Below are positions 9,183 to 18,611 of a DNA stretch of 64,000 bases, piece after piece. Position 1 is the first letter of the stretch, and each line of letters starts with the position of its first letter. This DNA is from Salinicoccus sp. Bachu38 (GTDB taxonomy: Bacteria > Bacillota > Bacilli > Staphylococcales > Salinicoccaceae): contig NZ_CP138333.2 of the NCBI RefSeq assembly GCF_038561955.2, forward strand, positions 1,984,001 through 2,048,000. The letters run 5' to 3'. The notes under the pieces were generated by a model that worked only from the letters and a program-made list of their open reading frames with translations, did not search any database and was not told the origin of the DNA. The translations under genes were made by a program, and so were the position numbers.

Positions 9183-9275
9183 CGTATCACCTGTCCTTCT
9201 GAATGTTATACATATCCATAGCCCGATTCGGGGTGTTTGAATCATCAGAGCGGGCGCCCGGCTCCGAGGAACATT

Positions 9276-10739
9276 CTATTTGGCCAGTTCGGCTTTCGCC
9301 GGATTCTTCGGTTTTTCGCGTTTTTTCGCCATTTCCATCCTGTCATTGTATCCCCATACATAGGTGAGACCGAAGGCCAGGAACAGCGTGATTGCTGTGA
9401 CGAGGATGGCATACCAGAAGTTCTCAGTGATGCCGTTGTCGGGATCGATGAAGGAAGGCAGCCCGATGATCGATCCGATGATGCTCCACATGTTGATGCC
9501 GAGCAGGCCCGTCAGGAAGCCGCCGACTGCACTGGCGATGCTGGCACATATGAACGGTCTGCGGAAACGCAGGTTGATGCCGTAGATTGCCGGCTCCGTA
9601 ATGCCGCAGAATGCAGAAAAGGCGCCGGCATACCCGAGTTCCTTGATGTCCGCCTTTTTCGTTTTGACGGCCACGCCAAGGGCCGCCCCGCCCTGGCCGA
9701 CGATGGTCATGCTCACCATCGCAGACAGATAGCTGTATCCGAGTGTCGCAAAGTCATTGACATAGATCGGGATGATGCCCCAGTGCAGGCCGAAGATCAC
9801 CAGTAGCTGGTAGAATCCATTGATGATCGCGCCGAATATCGGTGCATTCAGGCTCAGCATGGATTCGAGTCCATTGGCGAGCAGTGAAGAGAATCCGATC
9901 AGTACCGGTCCTGTGAGTATGAGCGTGGCCGTCGCCACGATGCCGATGACGACGATGGGGATGAATATCGCCTGTATGTACGCCGACACCCAGGTCTTCA
10001 GCCAGTCCTCGAGCTTTTTGACCATCCATGCTGCAAGAATCATCGGAAATATCGAATAGGTGTATGCCAGGAACGGAAAATCGACCGTGCCGATCGAGAA
10101 GATGCTCACTTCGCTGTTCGCCGCCTCGAGTATGGTCGGATGAATGATCACGCCCCCGATGACGGCAGTCAGCAGTGGATTGCCATCCAGCCTTTTTGCC
10201 GCGTTGAAACCGACCAGCACAGGCAGGAAGTAGAATACCGCATCAGCCATCGCGTTGATGATCAGGTAGGCTGTGCCCGTATCGGAAATGATGTTGGAAC
10301 TGGTCAATACAGCGAGAAGCCCCTTGATGATACCCGCTGCTGCGAGAATATTGATGATTGGCATCACGGCACCGGTGATGATGCCAATCAGGTTATTGAA
10401 GCCATTCCGCACCTTTTCGGAAGCAGTGCGTTCCCCGGGCGGATCGGCTGCAGGTGCAGTTTCATCACCTGACTCATCGGAGAGGGACAGCTGCCCAGTC
10501 ACTTCCTTGTGGATGTCATCGACCGCCGGACCCACCACCACCTGGTACTGGCCCCCTGCCTCCACCACTCCCATGACGCCGTCCAATTCCTTTATCTTTT
10601 CGCTGTCGGGGAGGGTCTCATCCTTCAGATAGAAGCGAAGACGTGTGACGCAGTGGATGACGGTGTCGATGTTCCCTTCACCGCCAAGCAGCCGGATGAT
10701 ATCCTCCGCCAGTGTGCGATAGTCCTTTTTATTCTTCAT
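9276..10739 (-). CDS. PTS sugar transporter EIIBC, sucrose/beta-glucoside family
   Basis: Membrane permease that phosphorylates its sugar during uptake. 487 residues: an EIIB domain (about 1-85) with the phosphorylated Cys30 in IDTVIHCVTRLRF, a variable acidic/proline linker, then an EIIC domain with about ten helices including GGVIIHPTILEA and the sugar-binding GITEPAIYG. There is no EIIA domain, so it must borrow one, as ScrA and TreP do. No glycosidase, phospho-sugar hydrolase or regulator is adjacent, so the sugar cannot be named. I prefer ATG 10739 (AAAGGTG nine bases upstream) over the in-frame GTG at 10751. Confidence 0.9.
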   Translation of the reverse strand: MKNKKDYRTLAEDIIRLLGGEGNIDTVIHCVTRLRFYLKDETLPDSEKIKELDGVMGVVEAGGQYQVVVGPAVDDIHKEVTGQLSLSDESGDETAPAADPPGERTASEKVRNGFNNLIGIITGAVMPIINILAAAGIIKGLLAVLTSSNIISDTGTAYLIINAMADAVFYFLPVLVGFNAAKRLDGNPLLTAVIGGVIIHPTILEAANSEVSIFSIGTVDFPFLAYTYSIFPMILAAWMVKKLEDWLKTWVSAYIQAIFIPIVVIGIVATATLILTGPVLIGFSSLLANGLESMLSLNAPIFGAIINGFYQLLVIFGLHWGIIPIYVNDFATLGYSYLSAMVSMTIVGQGGAALGVAVKTKKADIKELGYAGAFSAFCGITEPAIYGINLRFRRPFICASIASAVGGFLTGLLGINMWSIIGSIIGLPSFIDPDNGITENFWYAILVTAITLFLAFGLTYVWGYNDRMEMAKKREKPKNPAKAELAK

Positions 10740-10943
10740 CGATGATTGCACCTTTCTTTACAATATTGTTTTTCATTCAATATCCCCTGAAATACATGCA
10801 TGTTCAGACCCTATTATTCTAGCACAAAATCCCGCTTGCGGAATCCTGTGCATTATTTGAATCCAGACAGGAATGGAGCCGGATTACGGGTATAGTAATA
10901 ATACATTGCTGTCCGGCAATTCATCATCATGGAGGTGATATGT

Positions 10944-12443
10944 ATGGAGAAGGAAGTGTTGATCGTCGGGGCGGGGCCGACCGGACTCGCTCTTGCCATC
11001 GGCCTGGAGAGGCATGGCGTCCCCTTCCGTCTCATCGAACAGCATGACGGTCCCGGCACGACTTCGCGGGCGATGGTCGTCCATGCGCGGACACTCGAAT
11101 TCTACCGGCAGTTCGGCCTCGCGCATCGACTGGTCGAAGCCGGCATCGTGGAGAATGCCGTCCACATCTACAAGGACCGGATGGAAGTGGGCACGATACC
11201 ACTCGGGGAAATGGGTACGGGCATCAGCCCCTACCCCTACCTGCTGAGTTTGGCCCAGGATGTACATGAGTCGATCCTTGTCGAATACCTGGGATCCAAG
11301 GGCGTCCGGGTGGAATGGCAGACGAAGCTGATGTCATTTGAGGAAAAGGAAGACCACATCGAAGCGGAAATATGCAGCCAAGGGGAAGCGTCGCATGCGT
11401 CATTCGCGTATGTATGCGGCTGTGATGGGGCCCATAGTACCGTTCGGCACCAGCTTGGGCTCGATTTTCCCGGCGGGACGTACAGTCAGATGTTCTTCGT
11501 CGCGGATGCTGAAAACACACAGCCGTTCAAAGGGATGTCGGCAGGCTTCCGGGGGAGTGAATTCAACCTGGCGCTGAACATCCGGACGACCGGGACCGTC
11601 CGTCTGATCGGCGTCATTCCGCCCCATCTGATCGACCCGGAACCCCCTGCTGAATTCGATCCGCTCATCCCGCATGTTGAAAGTGTACTGCCCGTCAAAG
11701 TGGGCAGGGTGAACTGGTACTCCCCCTACAAGGTCCACCACCGTGTGGCGGAATCCTTCAGACGGGGACGCACCTTCATCCTGGGCGACGCCGCCCATAT
11801 CCACAGTCCGGCAGGCGGCCAGGGCATGAACACCGGCATCGGTGATGCCTTCAATCTGGCATGGAAGCTTGCCCTTGTCATGCAGGGAAGGATGGACCGC
11901 AGCATCCTCGATACGTACGAGCCGGAAAGGATCGCCTTTGCACGGAAGCTCGTTGCGACGACCGACCGTATATTCAGGGAAGCGGTCAATCGGAAACGGT
12001 TCAGGAACATCATCATGCCCCATGTTCTCCCAAAACTGGTGCAGTTCTCGAAAGTGCGGCGCATGCTTTTCAAAGTCATCTCCCAGACAAGGATCCGCTA
12101 TCCCGACAGTCCGCTGAGTGAAGGAAAAAGTGGACGGATCGAAGCCGGAGACCGCCTGCCATGGATTCGGATGGAAGATGGCGACAACTTCGAACCGCTT
12201 GTGAGCGTGGATTGGCAGCTCCATGTCTACGGTCATCCGAATGGAGAGGTTAAGCAGCTGTCCGACCGGTCAGGCATCCCGCTCCACCATGCCCGATGGA
12301 CAAAAGGGATGAAGCGGAAGGGCATCAGAAAAAATGCCGCCTACCTGATCCGTCCTGACGGTCATGTCGGCGTGGCCACGACCACGGGAAATGTCGGACG
12401 TATCGAGGGGTACATCAAACGGTTCAATCTGAAAATGGAATAG
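10944..12443 (+). CDS. FAD-dependent aromatic-ring monooxygenase family
   Basis: 499 residues of the PheA/TfdB class of flavin hydroxylases. VLIVGAGPTGLALAIGLE is the FAD-binding Rossmann motif, YVCGCDGAHSTVRHQLG the DG motif, and FILGDAAHIHSPAGGQGMNT the GD motif with ribityl contacts. After about residue 390 the protein has the thioredoxin-like C-terminal region usual in this group. The start is ATG 10944, with GGAGGTGAT upstream. No ring-cleavage genes are nearby, so the substrate is open; family members hydroxylate phenols, polyketides or antibiotics such as rifampicin and tetracycline. Confidence 0.88.
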   Translation: MEKEVLIVGAGPTGLALAIGLERHGVPFRLIEQHDGPGTTSRAMVVHARTLEFYRQFGLAHRLVEAGIVENAVHIYKDRMEVGTIPLGEMGTGISPYPYLLSLAQDVHESILVEYLGSKGVRVEWQTKLMSFEEKEDHIEAEICSQGEASHASFAYVCGCDGAHSTVRHQLGLDFPGGTYSQMFFVADAENTQPFKGMSAGFRGSEFNLALNIRTTGTVRLIGVIPPHLIDPEPPAEFDPLIPHVESVLPVKVGRVNWYSPYKVHHRVAESFRRGRTFILGDAAHIHSPAGGQGMNTGIGDAFNLAWKLALVMQGRMDRSILDTYEPERIAFARKLVATTDRIFREAVNRKRFRNIIMPHVLPKLVQFSKVRRMLFKVISQTRIRYPDSPLSEGKSGRIEAGDRLPWIRMEDGDNFEPLVSVDWQLHVYGHPNGEVKQLSDRSGIPLHHARWTKGMKRKGIRKNAAYLIRPDGHVGVATTTGNVGRIEGYIKRFNLKME

Positions 12444-12446
12444 GAA

Positions 12447-12481
12447 ATGCCCCTGACGCCATCTTTCGGCACCAGGGGCAT
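12447..12481. terminator. terminator between monooxygenase and TspO-like gene
   Basis: Stem ATGCCCCTG / CAGGGGCAT around a 17-base loop, placed between convergent genes. Confidence 0.7.
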
Positions 12482-12501
12482 CTTATATTGGCTGTTGCCT
12501 T

Positions 12502-13254
12502 CTAGCGGTTTTCAGCCGGTACTTTGGATTCACCGCGCATTTTTTTGAATGCGACGATGATCGCCGTCACCAGCAGGACGATGGCCGCTACGAGCAGGAC
12601 GATATCAAGGCTGGCATATTCCCCATCGTTCTTCGTATATATGGCAAAATACGGCCAGGTGAAGACGAGCGGATACAGCCAGTCCCTGAAGTAGAGCGCG
12701 ATTGCCACGCCGATCAGGGTCGCCACGATCAGTATAAGGTTCGTCCAGGCAAGTTCGCCCAGCCCCAGGATGCTCTCGACATTGTTGTCCACGGCCAGTG
12801 TGAAAATGTTGACGATGGTCGCCACCGTCACCCAGGCAAAATATATGGAAAACGGCAGCCGGTCGAACCAGTGATAGCCGGTTTCAGTCATCGTGGAATA
12901 CATTTCCGCCAATGTATACAAGAGTGCGATGATCACGATTACGGACGCGAATATCCACTGCTGGGTGAAGACGATGATCCACACGGCATTCAGCAGGAAA
13001 TTGACGATCGGCCAGAATTTCAGGCGGTACGCCATAGAACCTTCCCATGTTTTCGCAAAGAACGCCTTAATGACCCATGCGAATAGCAGGATGTAGATCA
13101 GGCCCCAGATCGAGAATGCGAAACCTGCCGGCTGGATGATTGATTCATTATCGTTCGCCACACCGCCCACATTGGTGGTGGTCAAGTAGTTCACAAAAAT
13201 CATGAAGATGAATGCGACAAGATATCCAATCGCCCACTTCTTCTGTTTGGACAT
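12502..13254 (-). CDS. TspO/MBR-like tryptophan-rich membrane protein
   Basis: 250 residues with about seven hydrophobic helices and many Trp/Tyr residues. GFAFSIWGLIYILLFAWVIK, LNAVWIIVFTQQWIFAS, PFSIYFAWVTVATIVNIF and LAWTNLILIVATLIGVAIA resemble the TspO core (FxxPGPxFxxVWxxLY, NxxWxxxFF, W-rich helices) with two extra helices at the C-terminus. TspO proteins bind tetrapyrroles and act in stress responses; the function of this longer bacterial form is not established. The ribosome site GAGAGGGTG precedes ATG 13254. Confidence 0.7.
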   Translation of the reverse strand: MSKQKKWAIGYLVAFIFMIFVNYLTTTNVGGVANDNESIIQPAGFAFSIWGLIYILLFAWVIKAFFAKTWEGSMAYRLKFWPIVNFLLNAVWIIVFTQQWIFASVIVIIALLYTLAEMYSTMTETGYHWFDRLPFSIYFAWVTVATIVNIFTLAVDNNVESILGLGELAWTNLILIVATLIGVAIALYFRDWLYPLVFTWPYFAIYTKNDGEYASLDIVLLVAAIVLLVTAIIVAFKKMRGESKVPAENR

Positions 13255-13436
13255 AGGACTTCACCCTCTCAATAGGTGATTGTGTTCCTTACCTATTCTC
13301 TATATAAAGACCCGTGAAACATCCGTGGCCATCCAATCAAAGAATATCCCTTCGGCAACAGAGGCTTTCCTGTATGCCCAAAGGGATATCCTCCTGACTC
13401 TCGAAATATATTTTCCCGTCCGTTTTACGGAAATGC

Positions 13437-14591
13437 TCATGTCTTCCGCATGCCTGCAAGCCGCGTGGCGATCTGCGGCGCCATTTCAAACAGCAGGATG
13501 CCGGCGACGGCGGAAAAGAATATGAACATGCCGCTGAACGTCTTGAGTTCGGTCGCAGCGAGTGCGGCGATGATGATGGAGAACTCCCCGCGCGGGGTGA
13601 GTGAGAATCCCGCTGTCCACGACTGTTTTATGCCGAGACCATAGATCTGCCCGCCGAAGTAGCCGACGGCAATTTTGGCGACGATGGACCAGACGAGCAG
13701 GATGCTCAGCAGCGGAATCATCGGCACGCCTTCCGTCACATCTATGGTGGTCCCGAAATAGATGAAGAAAATCGGAATCAGCAGATCCCGCATGTTGCGG
13801 GTATGGTTCTGCAGGTCCTTCGACTGTTTGGATTCTGCGAACATGATGCCGGCGAGGAAGGCCCCGAGCACTTCCGACAGGCCAAGCCATAGCGCAAGCC
13901 CTGCATAGAACAGGGCGAACCCGATGATGAAGAGGATGAAGAAGTCTTCATCGAGCAGCCGTCCGATGAACGGCCTGAGGCGGGTGAACACCACTCTGGC
14001 AAGGAAAATCGCCACGGCGATCAGCACTATGATCTTTACGAAGACGATGAACAGCTGCATTCCTGAAATGCCGCCACTAAGATACATGCTTGCGATGACT
14101 GCAACAAGTATGGGCGCCACCACATCCTCGAATATCAGGATGCCGAGCATGAAGTCCGACTCATCGTTGATGAGCCGGTTGCTCTTCTGCAGCATCTTTG
14201 CTGTGATCGACGAGCTGGTTGCATAAACGACCCCGCCGACAAGCAGGGCACTCGTGACGTCGAGGCCCATGAATACCGCGATGAAGAAAGTCACACCGAA
14301 CGACAGCACCAGATCGATCAGACCCGGACGGTAGATGTCCCGGGCCATCCGGCCAAGCACCTTGATGGGAAACTCCATCCCTAGCATGAAGAACAGGAGG
14401 ACGATCCCCACTTCGGCAGCATAGTGCATCAGTTCCGATTCTTCAATAAAAAGTCCAATCATGATACCGAGCAGAAGGAAGATGATGACATCCGGTATTT
14501 TCAGCCTGTATGCCAGCAGGCCTCCGACAAACAGTGCAAGGAGGAGAAGCCCACTGACGAACAGCGTCGGCGCTGTAAGGAATCCACTCAT
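13437..14591 (-). CDS. khtU: K+(cation)/H+ antiporter, CPA2 family, membrane subunit
   Basis: 384 residues with eleven to twelve membrane helices of the Kef/KhtU type. LLLGIMIGLFIEESELMHYA, VGIVLLFFMLGMEF and VVYATSSSITAKMLQ are conserved helices of the family, and ESDFMLGILIFEDVVAPIL contains the ion-site acidic pair region. There is no NAD-binding (TrkA-N) domain on the chain; the regulatory subunit is separate and encoded immediately upstream with a four-base ATGA overlap, as in the Bacillus subtilis khtTU pair. Likely exports K+ (or related cation) in exchange for protons at alkaline pH or electrophile stress. Confidence 0.88.
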   Translation of the reverse strand: MSGFLTAPTLFVSGLLLLALFVGGLLAYRLKIPDVIIFLLLGIMIGLFIEESELMHYAAEVGIVLLFFMLGMEFPIKVLGRMARDIYRPGLIDLVLSFGVTFFIAVFMGLDVTSALLVGGVVYATSSSITAKMLQKSNRLINDESDFMLGILIFEDVVAPILVAVIASMYLSGGISGMQLFIVFVKIIVLIAVAIFLARVVFTRLRPFIGRLLDEDFFILFIIGFALFYAGLALWLGLSEVLGAFLAGIMFAESKQSKDLQNHTRNMRDLLIPIFFIYFGTTIDVTEGVPMIPLLSILLVWSIVAKIAVGYFGGQIYGLGIKQSWTAGFSLTPRGEFSIIIAALAATELKTFSGMFIFFSAVAGILLFEMAPQIATRLAGMRKT

Positions 14592-15076
14592 CCATGACCG
14601 CTCTTGCAGCGTTTTTCAAATTCGATGATTGCATCATATTCGCCGACGACCAGAAGTACATCACCTTCCATGATTTCAAACGATGCATCGGGCCTTGGCA
14701 CGATATCCTCATCCCTGTTGACGCTCACAATGGATATTTCATCCATATCCCCATCTTCTGCCTCCTCGATGGTCATGCCTGAGATGGGTGCTCCTTTACG
14801 CACCTTGATCCAGTCCATTATCTTTTTCTCTCTGAAGATGTTGAACCGTTCGAACTCCTCTTCGTCGATGGTGTCGTGGTTGATGTCGATCAGCTTCAGG
14901 CCGACATCCTTCGCCTCATCGGAAGTGAGGGCAACATTATAGTCCACATCTTCATCCTCGTTGACGATGTACAGCTCTCGCTTGCCATTAGTATGGAGGA
15001 CGATTACGATGTTCAGCCCATCCGTCGTCGTCAGGGAATATTTCGTACCGATTCCGGGCAATACCTGTTCTTTCAT
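14588..15076 (-). CDS. khtT: antiporter regulatory subunit with RCK-C (TrkA-C) domain
   Basis: 162-residue cytoplasmic protein. The N-terminal half (about 1-70) starts MKEQVLPGIGTKYSLTTTDG as in KhtT-type subunits; the C-terminal half (about 75-160, IMDWIKVRKGAPISGMTIEE... ILVNRDEDI-like region, GDVLLVVGEYDAIIEFEKRC) is an RCK-C ligand-binding domain. Its stop overlaps the start of the antiporter gene (ATGA, 14588-14591), implying translational coupling. The start is ATG 15076, with GGGGCGG before it. In B. subtilis KhtT gates KhtU in response to nucleotides and pH; that role here is by homology. Confidence 0.85.
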   Translation of the reverse strand: MKEQVLPGIGTKYSLTTTDGLNIVIVLHTNGKRELYIVNEDEDVDYNVALTSDEAKDVGLKLIDINHDTIDEEEFERFNIFREKKIMDWIKVRKGAPISGMTIEEAEDGDMDEISIVSVNRDEDIVPRPDASFEIMEGDVLLVVGEYDAIIEFEKRCKSGHG

Positions 15077-15140
15077 ACACACCGCCCCTATCCCGCATAA
15101 TATGGTATCCCGCCTTTTTCCACCTTCGTATCCCCAGCGG

Positions 15141-15845
15141 TCAGACGGGCCGTACGGTAATCTCGTTCACATTGACATGATCCGGCTGGGTGACGGCATA
15201 CAGGACCGCTTCCGCAATATCATCCGGGTCGAGCTTCCTACGGCCGTCCTCGAAGGGGCTTTCCGCACTCAAGTCCGTCTCCACCATACCGGGGGAGACA
15301 TTGGTGACGCGCACCCCGGACTGTTCGAGCTCCTTTTCCAGCCCGGTTGAAATGGCCCGTACAGCAAACTTCGTCGCGCTGTACACCGTAAGCCTCGGGA
15401 TGACTTCGAACCCGACATCGGAAGCGATGTTGACGATATGTCCGTTTTGCCGTGCAATCATGTCGTCGAGCACGGAATGGATGCCGTAGAGTACGCTTTT
15501 GACATTGAGGTCGATCATTTGGCTCCAGTTTCCCACATCACCTTCCACCACTCTGCTCGACCCCATCATACCGGCGCTGTTGACATAGATGTCCACTGCA
15601 CCGAATGCTTCCTTCGCACGTACCGCCAGTGCCGACACTTCCTCCTGCTTCGTCATATCGGTTTCGACACTTATCGCCCGCCCTTTACAGCCGATATCCG
15701 ATATCACCTTTTCCAGCCTGTCCCCGTTCCTTGCCGCAAGGACAACATTCGCACCGGCATCCGCAAGACGCTTCGATATCGCGGCGCCAATCCCGCTGCT
15801 TGCTCCGGTGATGACCGCTGTTTTTCCTGCCAACTGCTCCGCCAT
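15141..15845 (-). CDS. short-chain dehydrogenase/reductase (YdfG-like)
   Basis: 234-residue classical SDR. KTAVITGASSGIGAAISKRL is the NAD(P) motif, VNSAGMMG the stabilising NAG-like motif, and YSATKFAV holds the catalytic Tyr and Lys with the upstream Ser in NIASDVG. The sequence VVLAARNGDRLEK after strand two suggests NADP(H) preference because of the Arg. GGAGAATGT lies before ATG 15845. It is 170 bases downstream of the racemase gene on the same strand; no terminator is obvious between them. Substrate unknown. Confidence 0.88.
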   Translation of the reverse strand: MAEQLAGKTAVITGASSGIGAAISKRLADAGANVVLAARNGDRLEKVISDIGCKGRAISVETDMTKQEEVSALAVRAKEAFGAVDIYVNSAGMMGSSRVVEGDVGNWSQMIDLNVKSVLYGIHSVLDDMIARQNGHIVNIASDVGFEVIPRLTVYSATKFAVRAISTGLEKELEQSGVRVTNVSPGMVETDLSAESPFEDGRRKLDPDDIAEAVLYAVTQPDHVNVNEITVRPV

Positions 15846-16016
15846 TCCACATTCTCCTCATTTATATTTGTAGCTGGTCATGATGGTGGTCTTTATCAAT
15901 ACCCCCTGCCGGCGGCTATAGACCCTGCGTCTCCAATTTTTGCTTCAATCAGCAGACACCTGCAATCAGCATCCCCTTCTATCCACTCAAGCCATTCCAA
16001 TAGGATGAGGATGACG

Positions 16017-17018
16017 CTATTTCAGCAGGAAACCCGCCTTCAACGCGTCTTCAGGGTCGACGATGAACTGATGGAAACCGGTAATGAAGGCACTGCCTTC
16101 AATTTTTGGGATGATTGCCGGATAGTTTTCGATTTCTGCCGTCTGCAGCATGTGCGCCAGGAACTTCCCGCCGGTGATCCCCTCATGGATGAAACTTTCC
16201 CCTTCATTCAGCATTCCAGAGTCATAGAGCGATGCTGCTCTTGCAGCGGTGCCCGAGCCACAGGGAGAGCGATCAATCTGTCTATCGCCGAATACTGCCA
16301 CGTTCCGCGTGGGAGCATCCACACCTTCGAATGCGTCATAGAAAATGGTGCCATATATCCCTGAGATATCTTCATATGGATGTTTTACTTCCAATTGTGC
16401 TTCAACGGAACGCTTCACCTTTTCTCCCCATTCCTGCAGGGCTGGCAGACTATGAAGGTCCAATGCCATATCCAGTTCACGAATATCGACGAGCGCATAA
16501 AAAGCACCACCATAGGAGATGTCGGCTTCAAATCTGCACCCTTCCACCTCAAGGGGCAATGACTTTTTATACATGAAGGAAGGGACATTTTCAAATGACA
16601 CCGACTCCACTTTCCGTCCCCTGATTTTCGCATGTGCCTTCACGGGACCGCAGGGACAGTCGATGATGAAGTCAGGTGTGTCATCATCAATGGCGATCAT
16701 TCCGGTTTCAACCGCTGTTGTGACGACAGCGATGACGCCATGGCCACACATGGTGCTCCACCCTTCATTGTGCATGAATAATACGCCGAGGTCAGCGCCT
16801 TCTGTAACAGGCGGTGTAATGATGCAGCCATACATGCCTTCATGGCCCCTGGGTTCATGCATCAGCTCTCTCCTTATGTAGTCGAGATGCTCCATACAGT
16901 AGGCGCGCTTCTCAAGCTGTGTATTCCCTTTGATGTCAGGTACCCCTCCAGTGATGATCCTTAGGGGTTCTCCTGCAACATGGACGTCGATTGTGGTATA
17001 TATCTTCTTGAATTCCAT
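16017..17018 (-). CDS. proline racemase family (proline racemase / 4-hydroxyproline 2-epimerase type)
   Basis: 333 residues, PLP-independent racemase fold of two similar halves. Both catalytic cysteines are present: [12 protein letters not shown] in the first half and [14 protein letters not shown] in the second. The Cys/Cys pair fits a racemase or epimerase; trans-3-hydroxyproline dehydratases have lost one of them. [17 protein letters not shown] is the family N-terminus. AAAGGAGG precedes ATG 17018. It is 34 bases downstream of a nitrilase-family gene in the same operon, pointing to amino-acid or imino-acid degradation. Racemase versus epimerase cannot be decided here. Confidence 0.88.
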   Translation of the reverse strand: MEFKKIYTTIDVHVAGEPLRIITGGVPDIKGNTQLEKRAYCMEHLDYIRRELMHEPRGHEGMYGCIITPPVTEGADLGVLFMHNEGWSTMCGHGVIAVVTTAVETGMIAIDDDTPDFIIDCPCGPVKAHAKIRGRKVESVSFENVPSFMYKKSLPLEVEGCRFEADISYGGAFYALVDIRELDMALDLHSLPALQEWGEKVKRSVEAQLEVKHPYEDISGIYGTIFYDAFEGVDAPTRNVAVFGDRQIDRSPCGSGTAARAASLYDSGMLNEGESFIHEGITGGKFLAHMLQTAEIENYPAIIPKIEGSAFITGFHQFIVDPEDALKAGFLLK

Positions 17019-17052
17019 GGTGTTCCTCCTTTAGCCCTGTATCCTGCATCAT

Positions 17053-17859
17053 CTATAGAAAATGGTACATCTCTCTTTTCCGGCTATCGAATATCGGCAC
17101 TTCCTCCCGGATCCTTGCCACTTCATTCCCATCCAATCGACCGGTTACGACCCCGTCCCCATGGTCCGCCGTTTCATCGATGACTTTCCCAAAAGGATCG
17201 ATGATCATGGAACGGCCGGCGAATTCCTGGCCGCCGATTTCCCCGATTTCCCCGTAAGTGTTCGACGCGATGAGATAGCACTGGTTCTCGATCGCCCGGG
17301 CTTTGATGAGCACCTCCCAATGGGCCTTGCGCGCCATCGGCCATTCGGCGACGACGAATATGGAAGTTGCGCCCTTCAGTGCAAGATCCCTGAAGAGTTC
17401 CGGGAAACGGAGGTCATAGCAGATGACGACCCCGCACGTATTGCCATCCAGCGTGAACGTTTCGACCTTGTCCTGTCCGCCTGCCAGATATTCCGGTTCA
17501 TTCAGCATCGGAACGAGATGCATCTTGGAATATTCATACACGAGCGTGCCCTTCCGATCGACGACGAACGCAGTGTTATATACCTCATCCGGGTCTTCCT
17601 TGACGTTGGCGACGGAGCCGGCGACGATGTTCACATCATATTCTTGTGCGAGTTCCGAAATCATGGACTTTGCCGGCTCGAGATCCTGGCAGGCATGTAT
17701 CCTGATGTTTTCAAGATCATATCCCGATGTCCACATCTCCGGCAGCACGACGACATCGGTCTCTTTGAGCTCTGCCCTTTCGAACTGCTTTCTGACCTTT
17801 GTGAGATTTTCTTTGACATCCCCGAATGCCACCTGATACTGCAATGCTTTTATATTCAT
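17053..17859 (-). CDS. carbon-nitrogen hydrolase (nitrilase/omega-amidase family)
   Basis: 268-residue amidohydrolase of the nitrilase superfamily. The Glu-Lys-Cys triad is visible: Glu in VVLPEMWTSGY, Lys in YSKMHLVPML, Cys in GVVICYDLRFPELFR. Motifs NTCGVVICYD and ARAIENQCYLIASN match the YafV/omega-amidase group, which hydrolyses alpha-ketoglutaramate and related amides. I use ATG 17859 with AGAGGTG six bases upstream; the in-frame ATG at 17880 lacks a ribosome site. First gene of an operon with the racemase. Confidence 0.88.
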   Translation of the reverse strand: MNIKALQYQVAFGDVKENLTKVRKQFERAELKETDVVVLPEMWTSGYDLENIRIHACQDLEPAKSMISELAQEYDVNIVAGSVANVKEDPDEVYNTAFVVDRKGTLVYEYSKMHLVPMLNEPEYLAGGQDKVETFTLDGNTCGVVICYDLRFPELFRDLALKGATSIFVVAEWPMARKAHWEVLIKARAIENQCYLIASNTYGEIGEIGGQEFAGRSMIIDPFGKVIDETADHGDGVVTGRLDGNEVARIREEVPIFDSRKREMYHFL

Positions 17860-18163
17860 CAACAACACCTCTATATTCATGTTTGTCTGGAGGCAACCTC
17901 CTCCAATTTCTTCATCCGATTATCCAATACCCGTCTGATTACGGGTTTTACACTTTTCAGCATCATTCACCACCTTGAAGATGATTTCAGGCGTCGATTC
18001 GATTGTCCTATCATAGTAGTAGCGCTGCATAGACGCATCCGTTTGGCAGCTATAGAATTTTAAATATTCTGTATAAAGTATACTTTCCAGCCATTTTACT
18101 TTCAATTATTATTGCTTTAACCGGCAGGAAAGGGCTATTATTAAATGAAAAAGGGGTAAAGCC
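17860..18163. other. intergenic region, divergent
   Basis: About 300 bases between divergent genes. I see a GGAGG-CAA-CCTCC hairpin at 17889-17901, a weak ACCCG/CGGGT hairpin near 17932-17950, and an A/T-rich stretch (about 18056-18150) suited to promoters. No T-box or riboswitch consensus recognised. Confidence 0.4.
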
Positions 18164-18583
18164 ATGATTGAACTATCTACAGGCAGGGACGTCGGCTACG
18201 ATGACATTGAACAGCTCTATATGAGCAAGGGGCATACGTCCTATGACAAGCGGATGGATGCACTGTTTGAGGCTGTTATGGCTTCCGACTACATTGTCAC
18301 GGCATGGGACGACGGTCAGCTCATCGGTCTGATCCGGTCCTCCGGGGACTTGATGTTCACCCAGTATGTCGCGGATTTCGTCATCCACCCGGATCACCAG
18401 TCCAAGGGTGTCGCCTCGAAGCTGATGGATGCCTATCTGGAGGCTACTGAGGATGTGGAGAAGATCTACCTGCTGATGCAGGGGCCCACCAGTGCCTTCA
18501 CCAGGAACTGGCTGATACATAAGGGATTCGAAACAAGAAGCGGCGATCCTTCCGCCATCTACCTGAAGTCGAAAAGAAAATGA
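18164..18583 (+). CDS. GNAT family N-acetyltransferase
   Basis: 139 residues. The acetyl-CoA-binding motif A is FVIHPDHQSKGVASKLMDAY, preceded by strands QLIGLIRSSGD and FTQYVADF; a C-terminal WLIHKGFET matches motif B. AAAGGGG lies upstream of ATG 18164. It is alone on its strand and ends in a bidirectional terminator. Acceptor substrate unknown. Confidence 0.85.
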   Translation: MIELSTGRDVGYDDIEQLYMSKGHTSYDKRMDALFEAVMASDYIVTAWDDGQLIGLIRSSGDLMFTQYVADFVIHPDHQSKGVASKLMDAYLEATEDVEKIYLLMQGPTSAFTRNWLIHKGFETRSGDPSAIYLKSKRK

Positions 18584-18584
18584 A

Positions 18585-18608
18585 AAGACCCCGCCAAAGC
18601 GGGGTCTT
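18585..18608. terminator. bidirectional terminator
   Basis: AAGACCCCGC-CAAA-GCGGGGTCTT between the convergent GNAT and YitT-family genes. Confidence 0.85.
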
Positions 18609-18611
18609 CGT

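Noticed and set aside
17920-18105. 61-codon minus-strand frame between the nitrilase and GNAT genes
   Set aside because: No ribosome site, low-complexity and unlike protein sequence; sits in an A/T-rich promoter region.
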